A stretch of DNA of 29,540 bases from a virus. The stretch covers positions 1 through 29,540 of the IMG/VR virus record IMGVR_UViG_3300017963_000619; one strand, given 5' to 3'. The notes below the pieces were generated by a model. That model was not told the origin of the DNA, made no database searches, and saw nothing but the letters and a program-made list of their open reading frames with translations. A program made the translations under genes and the position numbers. Of this stretch, positions 1 to 7,413 are shown one piece after another (the first letter of the stretch is position 1; the number at the start of each line of letters is the position of its first letter).

Positions 1-42
1 CTACTATGAAACCTTGCTTCTATCCCCTAACCAAGGAGAATA

Positions 43-129
43 TGGTGCGACTGGAGGGACTTGAACCCTCATAGCTGTTAAGCCGAGAGATTTTAAGTCT
101 CTTGTGTATACCAATTCCACCACAGTCGC
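43..129 (-). tRNA. tRNA-Leu (anticodon UAA)
   Basis: Read on the minus strand, this 87-nt segment begins GCGACTG and ends CAGTCGC-ACCA, so the 7-bp acceptor stem pairs perfectly and the 3' CCA is encoded in the DNA. The anticodon loop reads CUUAAAA between GAGA and UCUC arms, giving anticodon UAA (leucine, codon UUA). The long variable arm (CGGCUUAACAGCUAUG region) is that of a class II tRNA, and the T arm contains GGUUCAAGUCC. Phage-encoded tRNA-Leu(UAA) would help translate UUA codons, which are frequent in the AT-rich genes here. It lies at the downstream end of the late transcript. Fold and anticodon were worked out by eye. Confidence 0.96.
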
Positions 130-135
130 TTACTA

Positions 136-267
136 CTATTTTTTCTTTTTCTTGCCTTTATAACCACTGGCATAAGCAGCTTTTGCTACTTGGTTTGCCT
201 TTTCTTTAGTTTTGAATGGACCTTTCGATCCCCAATACCACCCATCTTTCTTTTTCACAGTAGGCAT
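136..267 (-). CDS. Small basic protein, 43 aa, W/FKTK motif
   Basis: A 43-residue protein starting at ATG (base 267), preceded by a strong AGAGGAGAG ribosome-binding site about 8 nt upstream, and ending at TAG. It is very lysine-rich with a polylysine C-terminus (GKKKKKK-like). The central motif, WYWGSKGPFKTK followed by E-K-A, resembles the W-W-L-F-G-T-FKTK-R-L-A-E-K-A segment of the adjacent 83-residue protein, so the two may be paralogues or share a small nucleic-acid-binding fold. I do not recognise the function. The basic charge suggests nucleic acid contact, but that is inference. Confidence 0.8.
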   Translation of the reverse strand: MPTVKKKDGWYWGSKGPFKTKEKANQVAKAAYASGYKGKKKKK

Positions 268-286
268 AATATACTCTCCTCTTCTA

Positions 287-538
287 TTAAAATAAACCCT
301 TCTTTAGAAGGATCTCCAGTTCATTGCTAGGTAATAAAGTTGTATTGCCATGCAAAGTTACTTCCTCCTTTGGTGAGATAAGTTTATAAACTTTTGGATG
401 TCCCATCAATGTATGAGAACGATAGAATTGGTCTTCATGGATAGCTTTTTCAGCTAGTCTTTTAGTTTTAAATGTACCAAAAAGCCACCAAATGCCTGCC
501 CAATAATCTTCTACACGCCATTCATTTTTAGTTGTCAA
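287..538 (-). CDS. Hypothetical 83 aa protein, TTG start
   Basis: An 83-residue protein read from a TTG at base 538. No ATG is available in this frame before residue 45, and the TTG start keeps the aromatic/basic segment (residues about 15-33, W-W-L-F-G-T-FKTK) that matches the neighbouring 43-residue protein. It overlaps the end of the upstream gene by 11 nt, which suggests translational coupling, and a GGGTGG stretch lies upstream as a weak ribosome-binding site. No membrane segment or known domain is visible. The start codon is the least certain part. Confidence 0.65.
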   Translation of the reverse strand: MTTKNEWRVEDYWAGIWWLFGTFKTKRLAEKAIHEDQFYRSHTLMGHPKVYKLISPKEEVTLHGNTTLLPSNELEILLKKGLF

Positions 539-1169
539 ACCAAAATACCACCCTATGATCAGATCCTTTGTAACTCTTTAGCTTTTCTATCCATTCTTCA
601 ATTATTAATCTAACTGAATTTAAGGCTTCTACATGGTCCGCCTCACAGACAATTATACCAGCATTTACAGAAGATAAGACATCTTCTAATTCTTTTACTG
701 TTAAGTAACTAGGAGTATGGGCGTTTATCCCCCAACTTTCATACTCATTTTTTATTCGGTGATCACAGTCATCTGGTATTTTAAGTTTAGGTTCGCATAC
801 TTGATAAGTAGGATTTCTCACTCCAGCTATAACTCCAAATAAAAGATAATATCTGCCTTGATAAAATTGTCTTTCATATGCCACCTGTATTTCTTCGCCA
901 CCATCTTCATCCATCCACCTCGAAGGTGACCATATATCATCTGATTCCCATTTACCATCCCTGAATGACTCAGGATACATGTGCAGATCACAACCCATAT
1001 TTGATAACTCCACAGTATGTTTATAAGGAATTACTCCATGTGCTTCAACAAATCTTTTCTTACCATCATAAAGCCTTCTCTTCTTCTCATACGTCTCCTT
1101 GCTATATTCAGTACCCGTTCGCCAAGTTGCAGGAACTTTAAAAGTAATCCTCCCATCATTCTGATTCAT
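528..1169 (-). CDS. Hypothetical phage protein, 213 aa
   Basis: A 213-residue soluble protein with an ATG start, an AAGGGA ribosome-binding site and a 14-nt overlap with the end of the upstream 222-residue gene. The sequence is rich in aromatic and charged residues, with a C-terminal helical stretch (about residues 150-205, L-T-V-K-E-L-E-D-V-L then E-W-I-E-K-L-K). I recognise no catalytic motif or family. Its position among lysis and accessory genes at the end of the late transcript suggests a dispensable host-interaction role, which is inference only. Confidence 0.8.
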   Translation of the reverse strand: MNQNDGRITFKVPATWRTGTEYSKETYEKKRRLYDGKKRFVEAHGVIPYKHTVELSNMGCDLHMYPESFRDGKWESDDIWSPSRWMDEDGGEEIQVAYERQFYQGRYYLLFGVIAGVRNPTYQVCEPKLKIPDDCDHRIKNEYESWGINAHTPSYLTVKELEDVLSSVNAGIIVCEADHVEALNSVRLIIEEWIEKLKSYKGSDHRVVFWFDN

Positions 1170-1824
1170 CTAAAATATCCCTTATATCTACTGGTTCAAA
1201 CTCCTTTCTATGTAAATACTCTTCAGTAGTACAAGCTACTACAGGAATAGTAGTTTCTAGAATATCAAATCTATTCTTAGCAGCTTTACTAAACTTAGTA
1301 ACATCTCTCATTTCTGTAGATTGTTTTATTGTTTTTACAAATCCTGTCCAAGATGGTATTTTATAAAAATATTCTAATCTTCCTCCTGTATTAGCCAATT
1401 TAGTTAGTCGATCTCTGTGATAAGCTCTATGTGCCATTATTGAATTAGGATAGTCTCTATACTGATAGGGCAACCCTTTGAATGTAACTGGGCTAAATTC
1501 TTTCTTCATCCCAGAAGGACAATTATTCAGATTTACAGCTATTTGCCTACTTTTATGCTCTCTGTGTCGATACTCCTCGAAATTCATCAGAGCTTTGATC
1601 AAGAACTTTAATAACCAATAGTAATTACCTTCAGACTCACATACCCAAGCAGTATAAGCGTGTTGTAATTGATTTGGTTTATATAATCCTGTTATTTTAG
1701 AATCATATACATGATGAACATTGCCAAGCAATTGGCAGCTATATAGAATTGCTTTGTGGTAATCTCGAAGGGCTACAGCATCTGCTGCTTCAAGAGGATC
1801 TTCCTCTAAATAATATATCTGCAA
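1156..1824 (-). CDS. Widespread phage/virus protein of unknown function, 222 aa, TTG start
   Basis: The N-terminus (MQIYYLEEDP) and later segments (DYHKAILYSCQLL; A-W-V-C-E-S; N-Y-Y-W-L-L; EYRHREHKSR at residues 84-93; then an aromatic patch ending in IPSW) match, from memory, a family common in large phages and nucleocytoplasmic viruses. In that family the protein begins M-N-I-F-Y-L-D-x-D-P and carries H-x-V-K-M and E-Y-x-x-R-x-x-x-H-K-S motifs. Some databases label relatives as pyrimidine-dimer-glycosylase-like, but I cannot confirm an activity. The start is TTG at base 1824: an in-frame stop lies three codons upstream, and this start reproduces the family N-terminus exactly. The gene begins 6 nt after the amidase stop, with little Shine-Dalgarno signal, so coupled translation is likely. 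Confidence 0.85.
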   Translation of the reverse strand: MQIYYLEEDPLEAADAVALRDYHKAILYSCQLLGNVHHVYDSKITGLYKPNQLQHAYTAWVCESEGNYYWLLKFLIKALMNFEEYRHREHKSRQIAVNLNNCPSGMKKEFSPVTFKGLPYQYRDYPNSIMAHRAYHRDRLTKLANTGGRLEYFYKIPSWTGFVKTIKQSTEMRDVTKFSKAAKNRFDILETTIPVVACTTEEYLHRKEFEPVDIRDILDESE

Positions 1825-1830
1825 TGATAA

Positions 1831-2223
1831 TCAAATTCCATAGTCTTTTAGAAACTGTTTTACATTAAAATTGGGACATGTTTTACCATTTGTAAATTCA
1901 TAATGCCCATGTATAGTCACACCAGGATAAAGCATCTTTAAACTTCTCAGAAGATCTGTCAAAGTACTCCATTGTGGATCTGTAAAAGTATCAATACCAA
2001 TTAGACAAATACCTAAACTATTTCTATTATGTCCTACTACGTGTGCTCCTTTCCAATAATGAGGTCTACCTCTCTCAAGAGCACCATCTTCACAAATAAC
2101 GTAGTGATAACCGATTCCTGACCAACCTCTTGCTAAATGCCATTCGTGAATATCTTCAGCACCTGTACCATGGCCATGAGGAGAGTCTGAACAATGTAAT
2201 ACTATCTTTTCAATAATATACAC
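1831..2223 (-). CDS. N-acetylmuramoyl-L-alanine amidase (T7 lysozyme-like endolysin)
   Basis: A 130-residue zinc amidase of the Amidase_2/PGRP fold, similar in size to T7 gp3.5. It should cut the bond between N-acetylmuramic acid and L-alanine in peptidoglycan during lysis. The zinc ligands are visible: H10 in IVLHCSDS, H107 in HGHYEF and C116 in GKTCPNF. Y39 (GIGYHYVI) and K114 (K-T-C) occupy the places of T7 catalytic Y46 and K128. There is no signal peptide, so export would need a holin. The start is GTG, sharing one base with the upstream TAG stop (TAGTG), so translation is coupled. Whether it also inhibits an RNA polymerase, as T7 lysozyme does, cannot be judged because no polymerase gene lies in this window. 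Confidence 0.95.
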   Translation of the reverse strand: MYIIEKIVLHCSDSPHGHGTGAEDIHEWHLARGWSGIGYHYVICEDGALERGRPHYWKGAHVVGHNRNSLGICLIGIDTFTDPQWSTLTDLLRSLKMLYPGVTIHGHYEFTNGKTCPNFNVKQFLKDYGI

Positions 2224-2516
2224 TATTTATCCCTCATAGTAAATTTTATAGTTCTATCATCTTCTCTGCCATCATTAGTTACTATATGGCATGTTGCGTA
2301 ATAGATACGATTTCGATCTCCATCTTCTAACCAAATAGTAGTAGTAGTGTTACTAAAACTACTTAATACTTCTGATAAAGCACCTGGAGGAGTGATGTTC
2401 CAACTTGAAGCTGTTATAAAATCTCCAGTTTTCAACCAAGGAGACCAATCTATCGTATAATCTAATACCGCTTCTGGATCTTTTTTCTCTTCGAAAGTAT
2501 GGATAGGTTGTGCCAT
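2223..2516 (-). CDS. Putative phage fibre-tail adaptor-like protein, 97 aa
   Basis: A 97-residue protein with the pattern F-x-x-KDPEAVLDYTIDWSPWL, then D-F-I-T-A-S-S-W, then IWLEDGD, and a beta-rich end (ATCHIVTNDGREDDRTIKF). I recall this pattern from small phage proteins annotated as fibre-tail adaptor or unnamed structural proteins that sit beside tail-fibre genes. It follows the 1371-residue repeat protein directly and precedes the amidase, which fits a virion role. The pattern is recalled without a search, so the product name is tentative. A GGGGA ribosome-binding site precedes the ATG. Confidence 0.75.
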   Translation of the reverse strand: MAQPIHTFEEKKDPEAVLDYTIDWSPWLKTGDFITASSWNITPPGALSEVLSSFSNTTTTIWLEDGDRNRIYYATCHIVTNDGREDDRTIKFTMRDK

Positions 2517-2547
2517 TTCAAAATCCCCTAAATGAATTCATTATAAC

Positions 2548-5500
2548 TCATCTCTTTTGAAGTGGCCTATCACTTACTATATAAACTCTCAACTCGGAAT
2601 TAACAATATAGGTTCTAGATTCACTAGCTACCTGATAGATATTCTCTGAATTATCGCTTAAATTAAACTTCTTAGGTATATTAGAAGTTAATTGTAATTG
2701 TCCAAGACCAGGAAGAATTAATTTCTCATCGCTCTTCAGTATGAGAGGTTCTTCTTCTGTTATTGTAATACTACCAATACCTATATCTACAAACTTGTTA
2801 TCACTTAAGCTTGCTGCAGGTATGGTAGTACTTAGTGCTAAAGAAGTAGCATCAACACTTCTATAATGATTTGCTACAGTAGTAACTGTAGGTATTTGTC
2901 CAGTTAATGATAAAGATCCCTCATTAGGATTAGCATCTTTAGGATCTACATGGATATAGGTTAGTGGCTGGCCAGTTATTACTAATGAACCAGGATCTAC
3001 AGAGATTCTATGATCTGCTGTAGTATCTATTACTGGAGTTTCACTGGTAAGTGTTAAACTCTCATTTGAAGGAATTCTTCTAATATCATAAAGAGGATCT
3101 GGAGCATATCCAACTAGCTCTATAGAGCCTTTCCCGATATCTATAAATCTATTTGCTGTAGCATTTACTACAGGTTGATAACCTACTAATGAGAGAGCAG
3201 CTACTCCAGGCCCTGCTGCTTTGTTATCTCCAGCGGTAAGTAAAGGTTGTTGTCCAGAGATTGCTAAAGAATTGACATCTGGGGTAACAACTTTATTATC
3301 TATTCTTACAATAGTAGGTTCATAGCCTACTAGCGTTAAACTGCCTACCTGTGGTAATTCTGATAATGAAGTTAAAACTGTAGGAACATTGGTTGATAAA
3401 GTAAGAGATTCTTTTGTAGGATTACTTACTTTGTTATCACCAGTAATTAAAGTAGGTTGTTCACTAGTTAAAGTGAGTTCAGCCTTATTTGGAGCAACAG
3501 TTTTATTATCTGTCCATACTACTGTAGGAGTCTCTTCTGTTACGGTCAGAGATCCTACTGAAGGGTTAACAGATTGAGCTGCAGTAGCTGAAATTATTGG
3601 CTCATAGCCAACTAATGTCAAAATTCCTTTATCAGGGCTTTCAGATAATGAAGTTAGTATAGTAGGTTCATAGCCCACTAAATCTAACGTGCCTTTATCT
3701 GGTGCTTCTGATAAAGAGGTTAATACAACTGGTTGCTGACCAGCAAGTGTCAGGATACCTTTATTAGGAGACTCTGACAGAGAAGTGAGTATAGTTGGTT
3801 GCTTACCGTCTAATGTTAATGTTGCTCTAGTGGGGTTAGCTAGACGGTTATCTCCGGAAATTAAACTAGGTTGTTCTCCAGAAAGAGTAAGAGCTGTACT
3901 ATTCGGTTGAACTGTTTTATTGTCAGTCCAAACAACTACTGGTTCATAAGTTGTTAAATCAATTGTTCCTACAGTAGGATAAACAAATTGATTCGCAGTT
4001 GTTGAAACAGTTGGTTCGTAGCCTGTTAAAGTTAAATCTCCAGCATTGGGAGATTCTGACAATGAAGTTAGTATAGTGGGTTCATAACTAGTAAGCGTTA
4101 TAGAACCAACTGAAGGTGCTTCTGATAATGAGGTTAATACAGTAGGTTCATAACCTACAATATTTAAAATGCCTTTATTCGGAGATTCAGATAATGATGT
4201 TAGTACTGTTGGTTCATATCCTACTAAATCTAAAACACCTTTATTAGGCGATTCAGATAAAGAAGTTAATACCGTAGGAGTTTCTTCACTAAGAGTTAAG
4301 ATACCCTTAGTTGGATTTACAATTTTATTATCGCCAGCAATTAAACTGGGTTGCTCTCCTGATAAAGTAATTGATCCGACATTAGGGGTAACAGTTTTAT
4401 TATCTGTCCATACAATTGTCGGTTCTTGTCCAGTGAGTGTTAAAGATCCTACTGAAGGAGACTCAGATAGTGAAGTTGTGATAACAGGTTCATAACCTGT
4501 TAACGTCAAATCATCTTTAGTAGGATTAGCTACTCGATTGTCACCAGCAAGGATACTGGGCTGTTCACCGGATAAAGTAAGTGAGTTTACATTAGGTTGA
4601 ACAGTTTTGTTATCAGTCCAAACTATTGTAGGTGTTTCTCCAGTGAGAGTCAGATTACCTACATTGGGACTAGCTGATCGGTTGTCAGTAGTTGTAACTG
4701 TGGGTTGTAACCCGGTTAAAGAGAGTGAAGTAACTGCTGGTGAAACTTGTCCTAAAGTATATAAAGTTACTCCAATAGATTCTTCTTCATACTCCTGAGC
4801 TATAGGAGTTTGTTTTGTGAGTGATAAAGAACCTATTTGTGGTACTACTACTCCTAATGGAGCCAATATATTGGGTTGCTCTCCAGTTAAAGAAAGAGAA
4901 CCAGTATCAGGATTTACTACATGATTATCAGTCCTATCTGGTACAGGAGTATCACCAGTTAAAGTTAGAGACCCTACTCCAACAAGTGGGAAAGCATTAG
5001 CACTTCTAGTAACTAAAGGTGTTTCTTCAGTTATTTGAAGAACGTTTGTAGCAGGGTTTACTATCTTTTGATCAGTAGCAGAAAGCGCAGGTTCTTGACC
5101 TGTTAAAGCTAAAGAATTAGTGTTAGGTGAATTTACCTTGTTATCTGTCCATATTACTGTCGGTGTTTCTTCTGTTATAGAAAGAGTAGCTTCAGAAGGT
5201 GCTTTAGACAGGAAATTAGTAGTATTTATAATTGGTTCATAACCAACTAAATCTAAAGTACCTGTAGATGGACTTTCAGATAGAGTAGTTAATACTGTAG
5301 GTACTTCTCCAGTTAAAGCTAATACTTCTGAATCAGGTTTAGCTGTAATTGCAACAAAATCTACAGGCGTTTGACCTGTTAATGTCAAATCTCCAATGTC
5401 GGGAGATTTAGTAATGTTAACAGAAGCTGTTGCAGTAGGTTCATAACTAGTTAGTGTTATCTCCCCGACTACAGCAAAAATCTTTTCATCTTGTGTTATT

Positions 5501-6663
5501 ACTGGTTCATTTGTTGTTAAAGACAATTCACCAACAGAAGGTGAAGATGTCTTATTATCTGTCCATAATATTGTTGGTGTTTGTTCTGTAAGAGCTAATG
5601 TTTTAACATCAGGCGTCTTAGTATGATTTCCATCTGCTACTATTGTTATTCTAGGAGTATTAGTATAAGTACTAAGAGCACTAGCAATTATATCAAAACT
5701 GTATATACGAAAATCAAGTGTATCATCAGTAGTTACATCATCTCCGCGAATATCTAAAGCAATTAAAATTTCTGCTTCACTATTAGCATCTATATTTCCA
5801 GTATTACTGGCAGCAGTAGTAGTAGAAATAACATTAGTATTCGTACTAGTAAAAGTACCTGCACCTAATTGTTGAGTAGTTGTTCCAGCATTTGTTAAAG
5901 CGGAATCTACATAACCTCTTACATTACTAGTAATATTGGTGATAATAGTATATGCACCGCTATTCTTACTTAAAGCTATTCTCCAACCACTAGAGTGAGT
6001 TGCTCCACCACTTTCTTGTAATAAAAATCTAAGCTGAATATATGCATGACCACCTGCACCAGGATCAGTTAAATTTATATTAGTATTAAGAGCTTCTAAC
6101 CAAGTAGGAGAACTTTCTGAACTACCTGTTTCAACAAATCTAAAACTATCTTGATCAAGTGTTAATACAGCAGGAGCATCTGGTACAGTAAGACCTATAT
6201 AAGAAACAGCAGCCGTTCGTTGATTGGGTCCACCACCTGCCGTATGCGCTGTAATCCGTACCCGTACATCAGACCAATCGGTGATAGAAGTACTATTAAA
6301 GGTTACTGATGAGTTTCCAGCAAATGCTCCTTCATTTGCAGTAAGATCGGTCAACCCTGCTACGAGAGAAGCCCCCTCATAAACCTGTATATCAAGAGTT
6401 GATGAACCGCCGCCACTGCTAGGTGCAGGAGTACCCGCATCCTCGTCTGCCTGCGCTTGGTAAACAAGAAGCGTGCAAAGGCCTGATTGGGGTACAGAAG
6501 AGCTAAGGTCAGTTAATAAGACTTCAAACGATACATCAGAGCCGTTTACACCATACCAATAATCTCCAGCGTCTGGAGCAGTTCCATCGACAACAAGATG
6601 GGAATTAGTACTAGGTGTTCCCCCAGAAGAAATCTGGGAGATAGGGCGCATTGATTGGGCCAT
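2548..6663 (-). CDS. Large repeat-containing fibre-like structural protein, 1371 aa
   Basis: The protein has three parts. Residues 1 to about 160 are glycine/serine-rich and beta-like, starting MAQSMRPISQISSGG and ending near GLTVPDAPA. Residues about 160-348 form another beta-rich domain. Residues 349-1338 consist of 42 tandem units of about 21-25 residues with consensus P-x-x-G-x-L-x-L-T-G-x-x-P-T followed by a linker such as V-L-T-S-L-S-E or V-W-T-D-N-K. The last 33 residues carry a repeated S-E-x-R-x-Y-I-V motif, seen in phage virion proteins. No enzyme motif or signal peptide is visible. It is probably an elongated tail or head fibre. The first 160 residues are encoded by markedly GC-richer DNA (64 of 120 bases at 6361-6480 by hand count) than the repeat array, suggesting domain exchange. 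The ATG directly follows the stop of a 34-codon gene. Confidence 0.88.
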   Translation of the reverse strand: MAQSMRPISQISSGGTPSTNSHLVVDGTAPDAGDYWYGVNGSDVSFEVLLTDLSSSVPQSGLCTLLVYQAQADEDAGTPAPSSGGGSSTLDIQVYEGASLVAGLTDLTANEGAFAGNSSVTFNSTSITDWSDVRVRITAHTAGGGPNQRTAAVSYIGLTVPDAPAVLTLDQDSFRFVETGSSESSPTWLEALNTNINLTDPGAGGHAYIQLRFLLQESGGATHSSGWRIALSKNSGAYTIITNITSNVRGYVDSALTNAGTTTQQLGAGTFTSTNTNVISTTTAASNTGNIDANSEAEILIALDIRGDDVTTDDTLDFRIYSFDIIASALSTYTNTPRITIVADGNHTKTPDVKTLALTEQTPTILWTDNKTSSPSVGELSLTTNEPVITQDEKIFAVVGEITLTSYEPTATASVNITKSPDIGDLTLTGQTPVDFVAITAKPDSEVLALTGEVPTVLTTLSESPSTGTLDLVGYEPIINTTNFLSKAPSEATLSITEETPTVIWTDNKVNSPNTNSLALTGQEPALSATDQKIVNPATNVLQITEETPLVTRSANAFPLVGVGSLTLTGDTPVPDRTDNHVVNPDTGSLSLTGEQPNILAPLGVVVPQIGSLSLTKQTPIAQEYEEESIGVTLYTLGQVSPAVTSLSLTGLQPTVTTTDNRSASPNVGNLTLTGETPTIVWTDNKTVQPNVNSLTLSGEQPSILAGDNRVANPTKDDLTLTGYEPVITTSLSESPSVGSLTLTGQEPTIVWTDNKTVTPNVGSITLSGEQPSLIAGDNKIVNPTKGILTLSEETPTVLTSLSESPNKGVLDLVGYEPTVLTSLSESPNKGILNIVGYEPTVLTSLSEAPSVGSITLTSYEPTILTSLSESPNAGDLTLTGYEPTVSTTANQFVYPTVGTIDLTTYEPVVVWTDNKTVQPNSTALTLSGEQPSLISGDNRLANPTRATLTLDGKQPTILTSLSESPNKGILTLAGQQPVVLTSLSEAPDKGTLDLVGYEPTILTSLSESPDKGILTLVGYEPIISATAAQSVNPSVGSLTVTEETPTVVWTDNKTVAPNKAELTLTSEQPTLITGDNKVSNPTKESLTLSTNVPTVLTSLSELPQVGSLTLVGYEPTIVRIDNKVVTPDVNSLAISGQQPLLTAGDNKAAGPGVAALSLVGYQPVVNATANRFIDIGKGSIELVGYAPDPLYDIRRIPSNESLTLTSETPVIDTTADHRISVDPGSLVITGQPLTYIHVDPKDANPNEGSLSLTGQIPTVTTVANHYRSVDATSLALSTTIPAASLSDNKFVDIGIGSITITEEEPLILKSDEKLILPGLGQLQLTSNIPKKFNLSDNSENIYQVASESRTYIVNSELRVYIVSDRPLQKR
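2650..5619 (-). repeat. 42 tandem ~70-bp coding repeats in the 1371 aa protein
   Basis: I count 42 consecutive units, most 63-75 bp (21-25 codons), with one 35-codon unit carrying an insertion near 4745-4850. Each encodes P-x-x-G-x-L-x-L-[TV]-G-x-x-P-T, where the invariant prolines and glycine probably mark turns between short beta strands. Linkers fall into a few recurring types: VLTSLSE, VWTDNK, AGDNK/R and TTAN. Units sharing a linker type recur out of strict order (WTDNK followed by GEQPS and GDN appears several times), which suggests higher-order duplication of two- or three-unit blocks. Confidence 0.92.
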
Positions 6664-6768
6664 TTAGTTACCCTGCCCTTCGAAACTAGAAAGTTTCGGC
6701 GATCTAAATTTGGCTGAGGCAGATAACTCAGGAGAGATTTGGAAAAAGGAAAATATCATTTGAGTCAT
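6664..6768 (-). CDS. Tiny protein, 34 aa
   Basis: A 34-codon frame that fits exactly between its neighbours: its ATG follows the TAA of the 59-residue gene with no gap, and its own TAA is immediately followed by the ATG of the 1371-residue gene. The product starts MTQMIFSFFQISPELS and is otherwise polar. There is little Shine-Dalgarno sequence, so it would depend on coupled translation. The exact stop-start tiling is the main support. No function is recognised, and it could simply be a leader that passes ribosomes to the fibre gene. Confidence 0.5.
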   Translation of the reverse strand: MTQMIFSFFQISPELSASAKFRSPKLSSFEGQGN

Positions 6769-6948
6769 TTAAGCAATTACTTGCTGCGGAGGACCACGAA
6801 TATAATTTATTTTTATAAATTCTCTACTAAAGAACTCATAAAAATCTTCTATATAAGTAATCACCACTGAAGTAATATGCGTGATAGCTGGCGCATAATT
6901 ACGCAGAGATATGCGACCTTCAGGAATTGTGATTATCAGGCTAGTCAT
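6769..6948 (-). CDS. Small hypothetical protein, 59 aa
   Basis: A 59-residue frame with ATG at base 6948, three bases after the stop of the 153-residue gene, and TAA abutting the start of the next small frame. It begins MTSLIITIPEGRISL, then has a hydrophobic-aromatic middle (THITSVVITYIEDFYEFF) and a basic end. No transmembrane segment is convincing and no family is recognised. It lies in the tail-fibre region and may be a small virion or assembly protein, which is inference from position only. Confidence 0.65.
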   Translation of the reverse strand: MTSLIITIPEGRISLRNYAPAITHITSVVITYIEDFYEFFSREFIKINYIRGPPQQVIA

Positions 6949-6951
6949 AAC

Positions 6952-7413
6952 TTATGCCAAAGTAAAGATACCAGCAGTAGCCATCTGAATAGTCAGTGTA
7001 TTACCAGTAGTTACATCAAAAGGAGATGTAGATAACTGAGAATAACACAGGAGGAATCCAGAAGTAGCAGCGACAGACCTAATAATTACGCCATACTTCA
7101 CTGCGGAAATGTCAGTACCAGTAGCGGTAACAACAAGATCATCTGAATCAAATTTCTGAACAGATGTCGCAGTAGTAGTCCAGCTAGTGTTTGCCAGAAC
7201 CTCACCACCAGTAGTATAAGCACCACCAGTACATTGGTTGGAGATCTGTGATTGAATACTCAAAGTAAGGTTAGCAGCATCTTTAGTAGCAGATGTAGCA
7301 CTCTTATAAAGAGCAAGACGGAAAGAGTCACCGGAAAGGTTAATACCATCGGCAGACCCAAGAGCAAGTTTATGTTTGGCTTCGTGGTAGAAAGCCCAAG
7401 CAGTAGCAGCCAT
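6952..7413 (-). CDS. Phage structural-type protein, 153 aa
   Basis: The start (AFYHEAKHKLALG, then D-S-F-R-L-ALYKSATSA) and the later G-G-x-Y-T-T-G-G-E-V-L segment match, from memory, a family of small beta-rich phage proteins commonly found next to tail-fibre and tail-assembly genes. Their exact role is not established to my knowledge. The rest alternates short beta-prone segments and ends in an F-D-V-T-T-G-N-T-L-T-I strand typical of virion surface proteins. The ATG shares its first base with the upstream TAA stop (TAATG). A virion component is likely. Confidence 0.8.
   Translation of the reverse strand: MAATAWAFYHEAKHKLALGSADGINLSGDSFRLALYKSATSATKDAANLTLSIQSQISNQCTGGAYTTGGEVLANTSWTTTATSVQKFDSDDLVVTATGTDISAVKYGVIIRSVAATSGFLLCYSQLSTSPFDVTTGNTLTIQMATAGIFTLA

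Noticed and set aside
4169-4495. Long plus-strand frame opposite the repeat array (also 3389-3577 and 4607-4798)
   Set aside because: The frame is open only because the repeated antisense codons lack stops; its protein is a mirror of the repeats and has no ribosome-binding site.
2650-5619. Regular spacing considered as a CRISPR array
   Set aside because: The repeats are coding, in frame, degenerate in DNA and contiguous without unique spacers.
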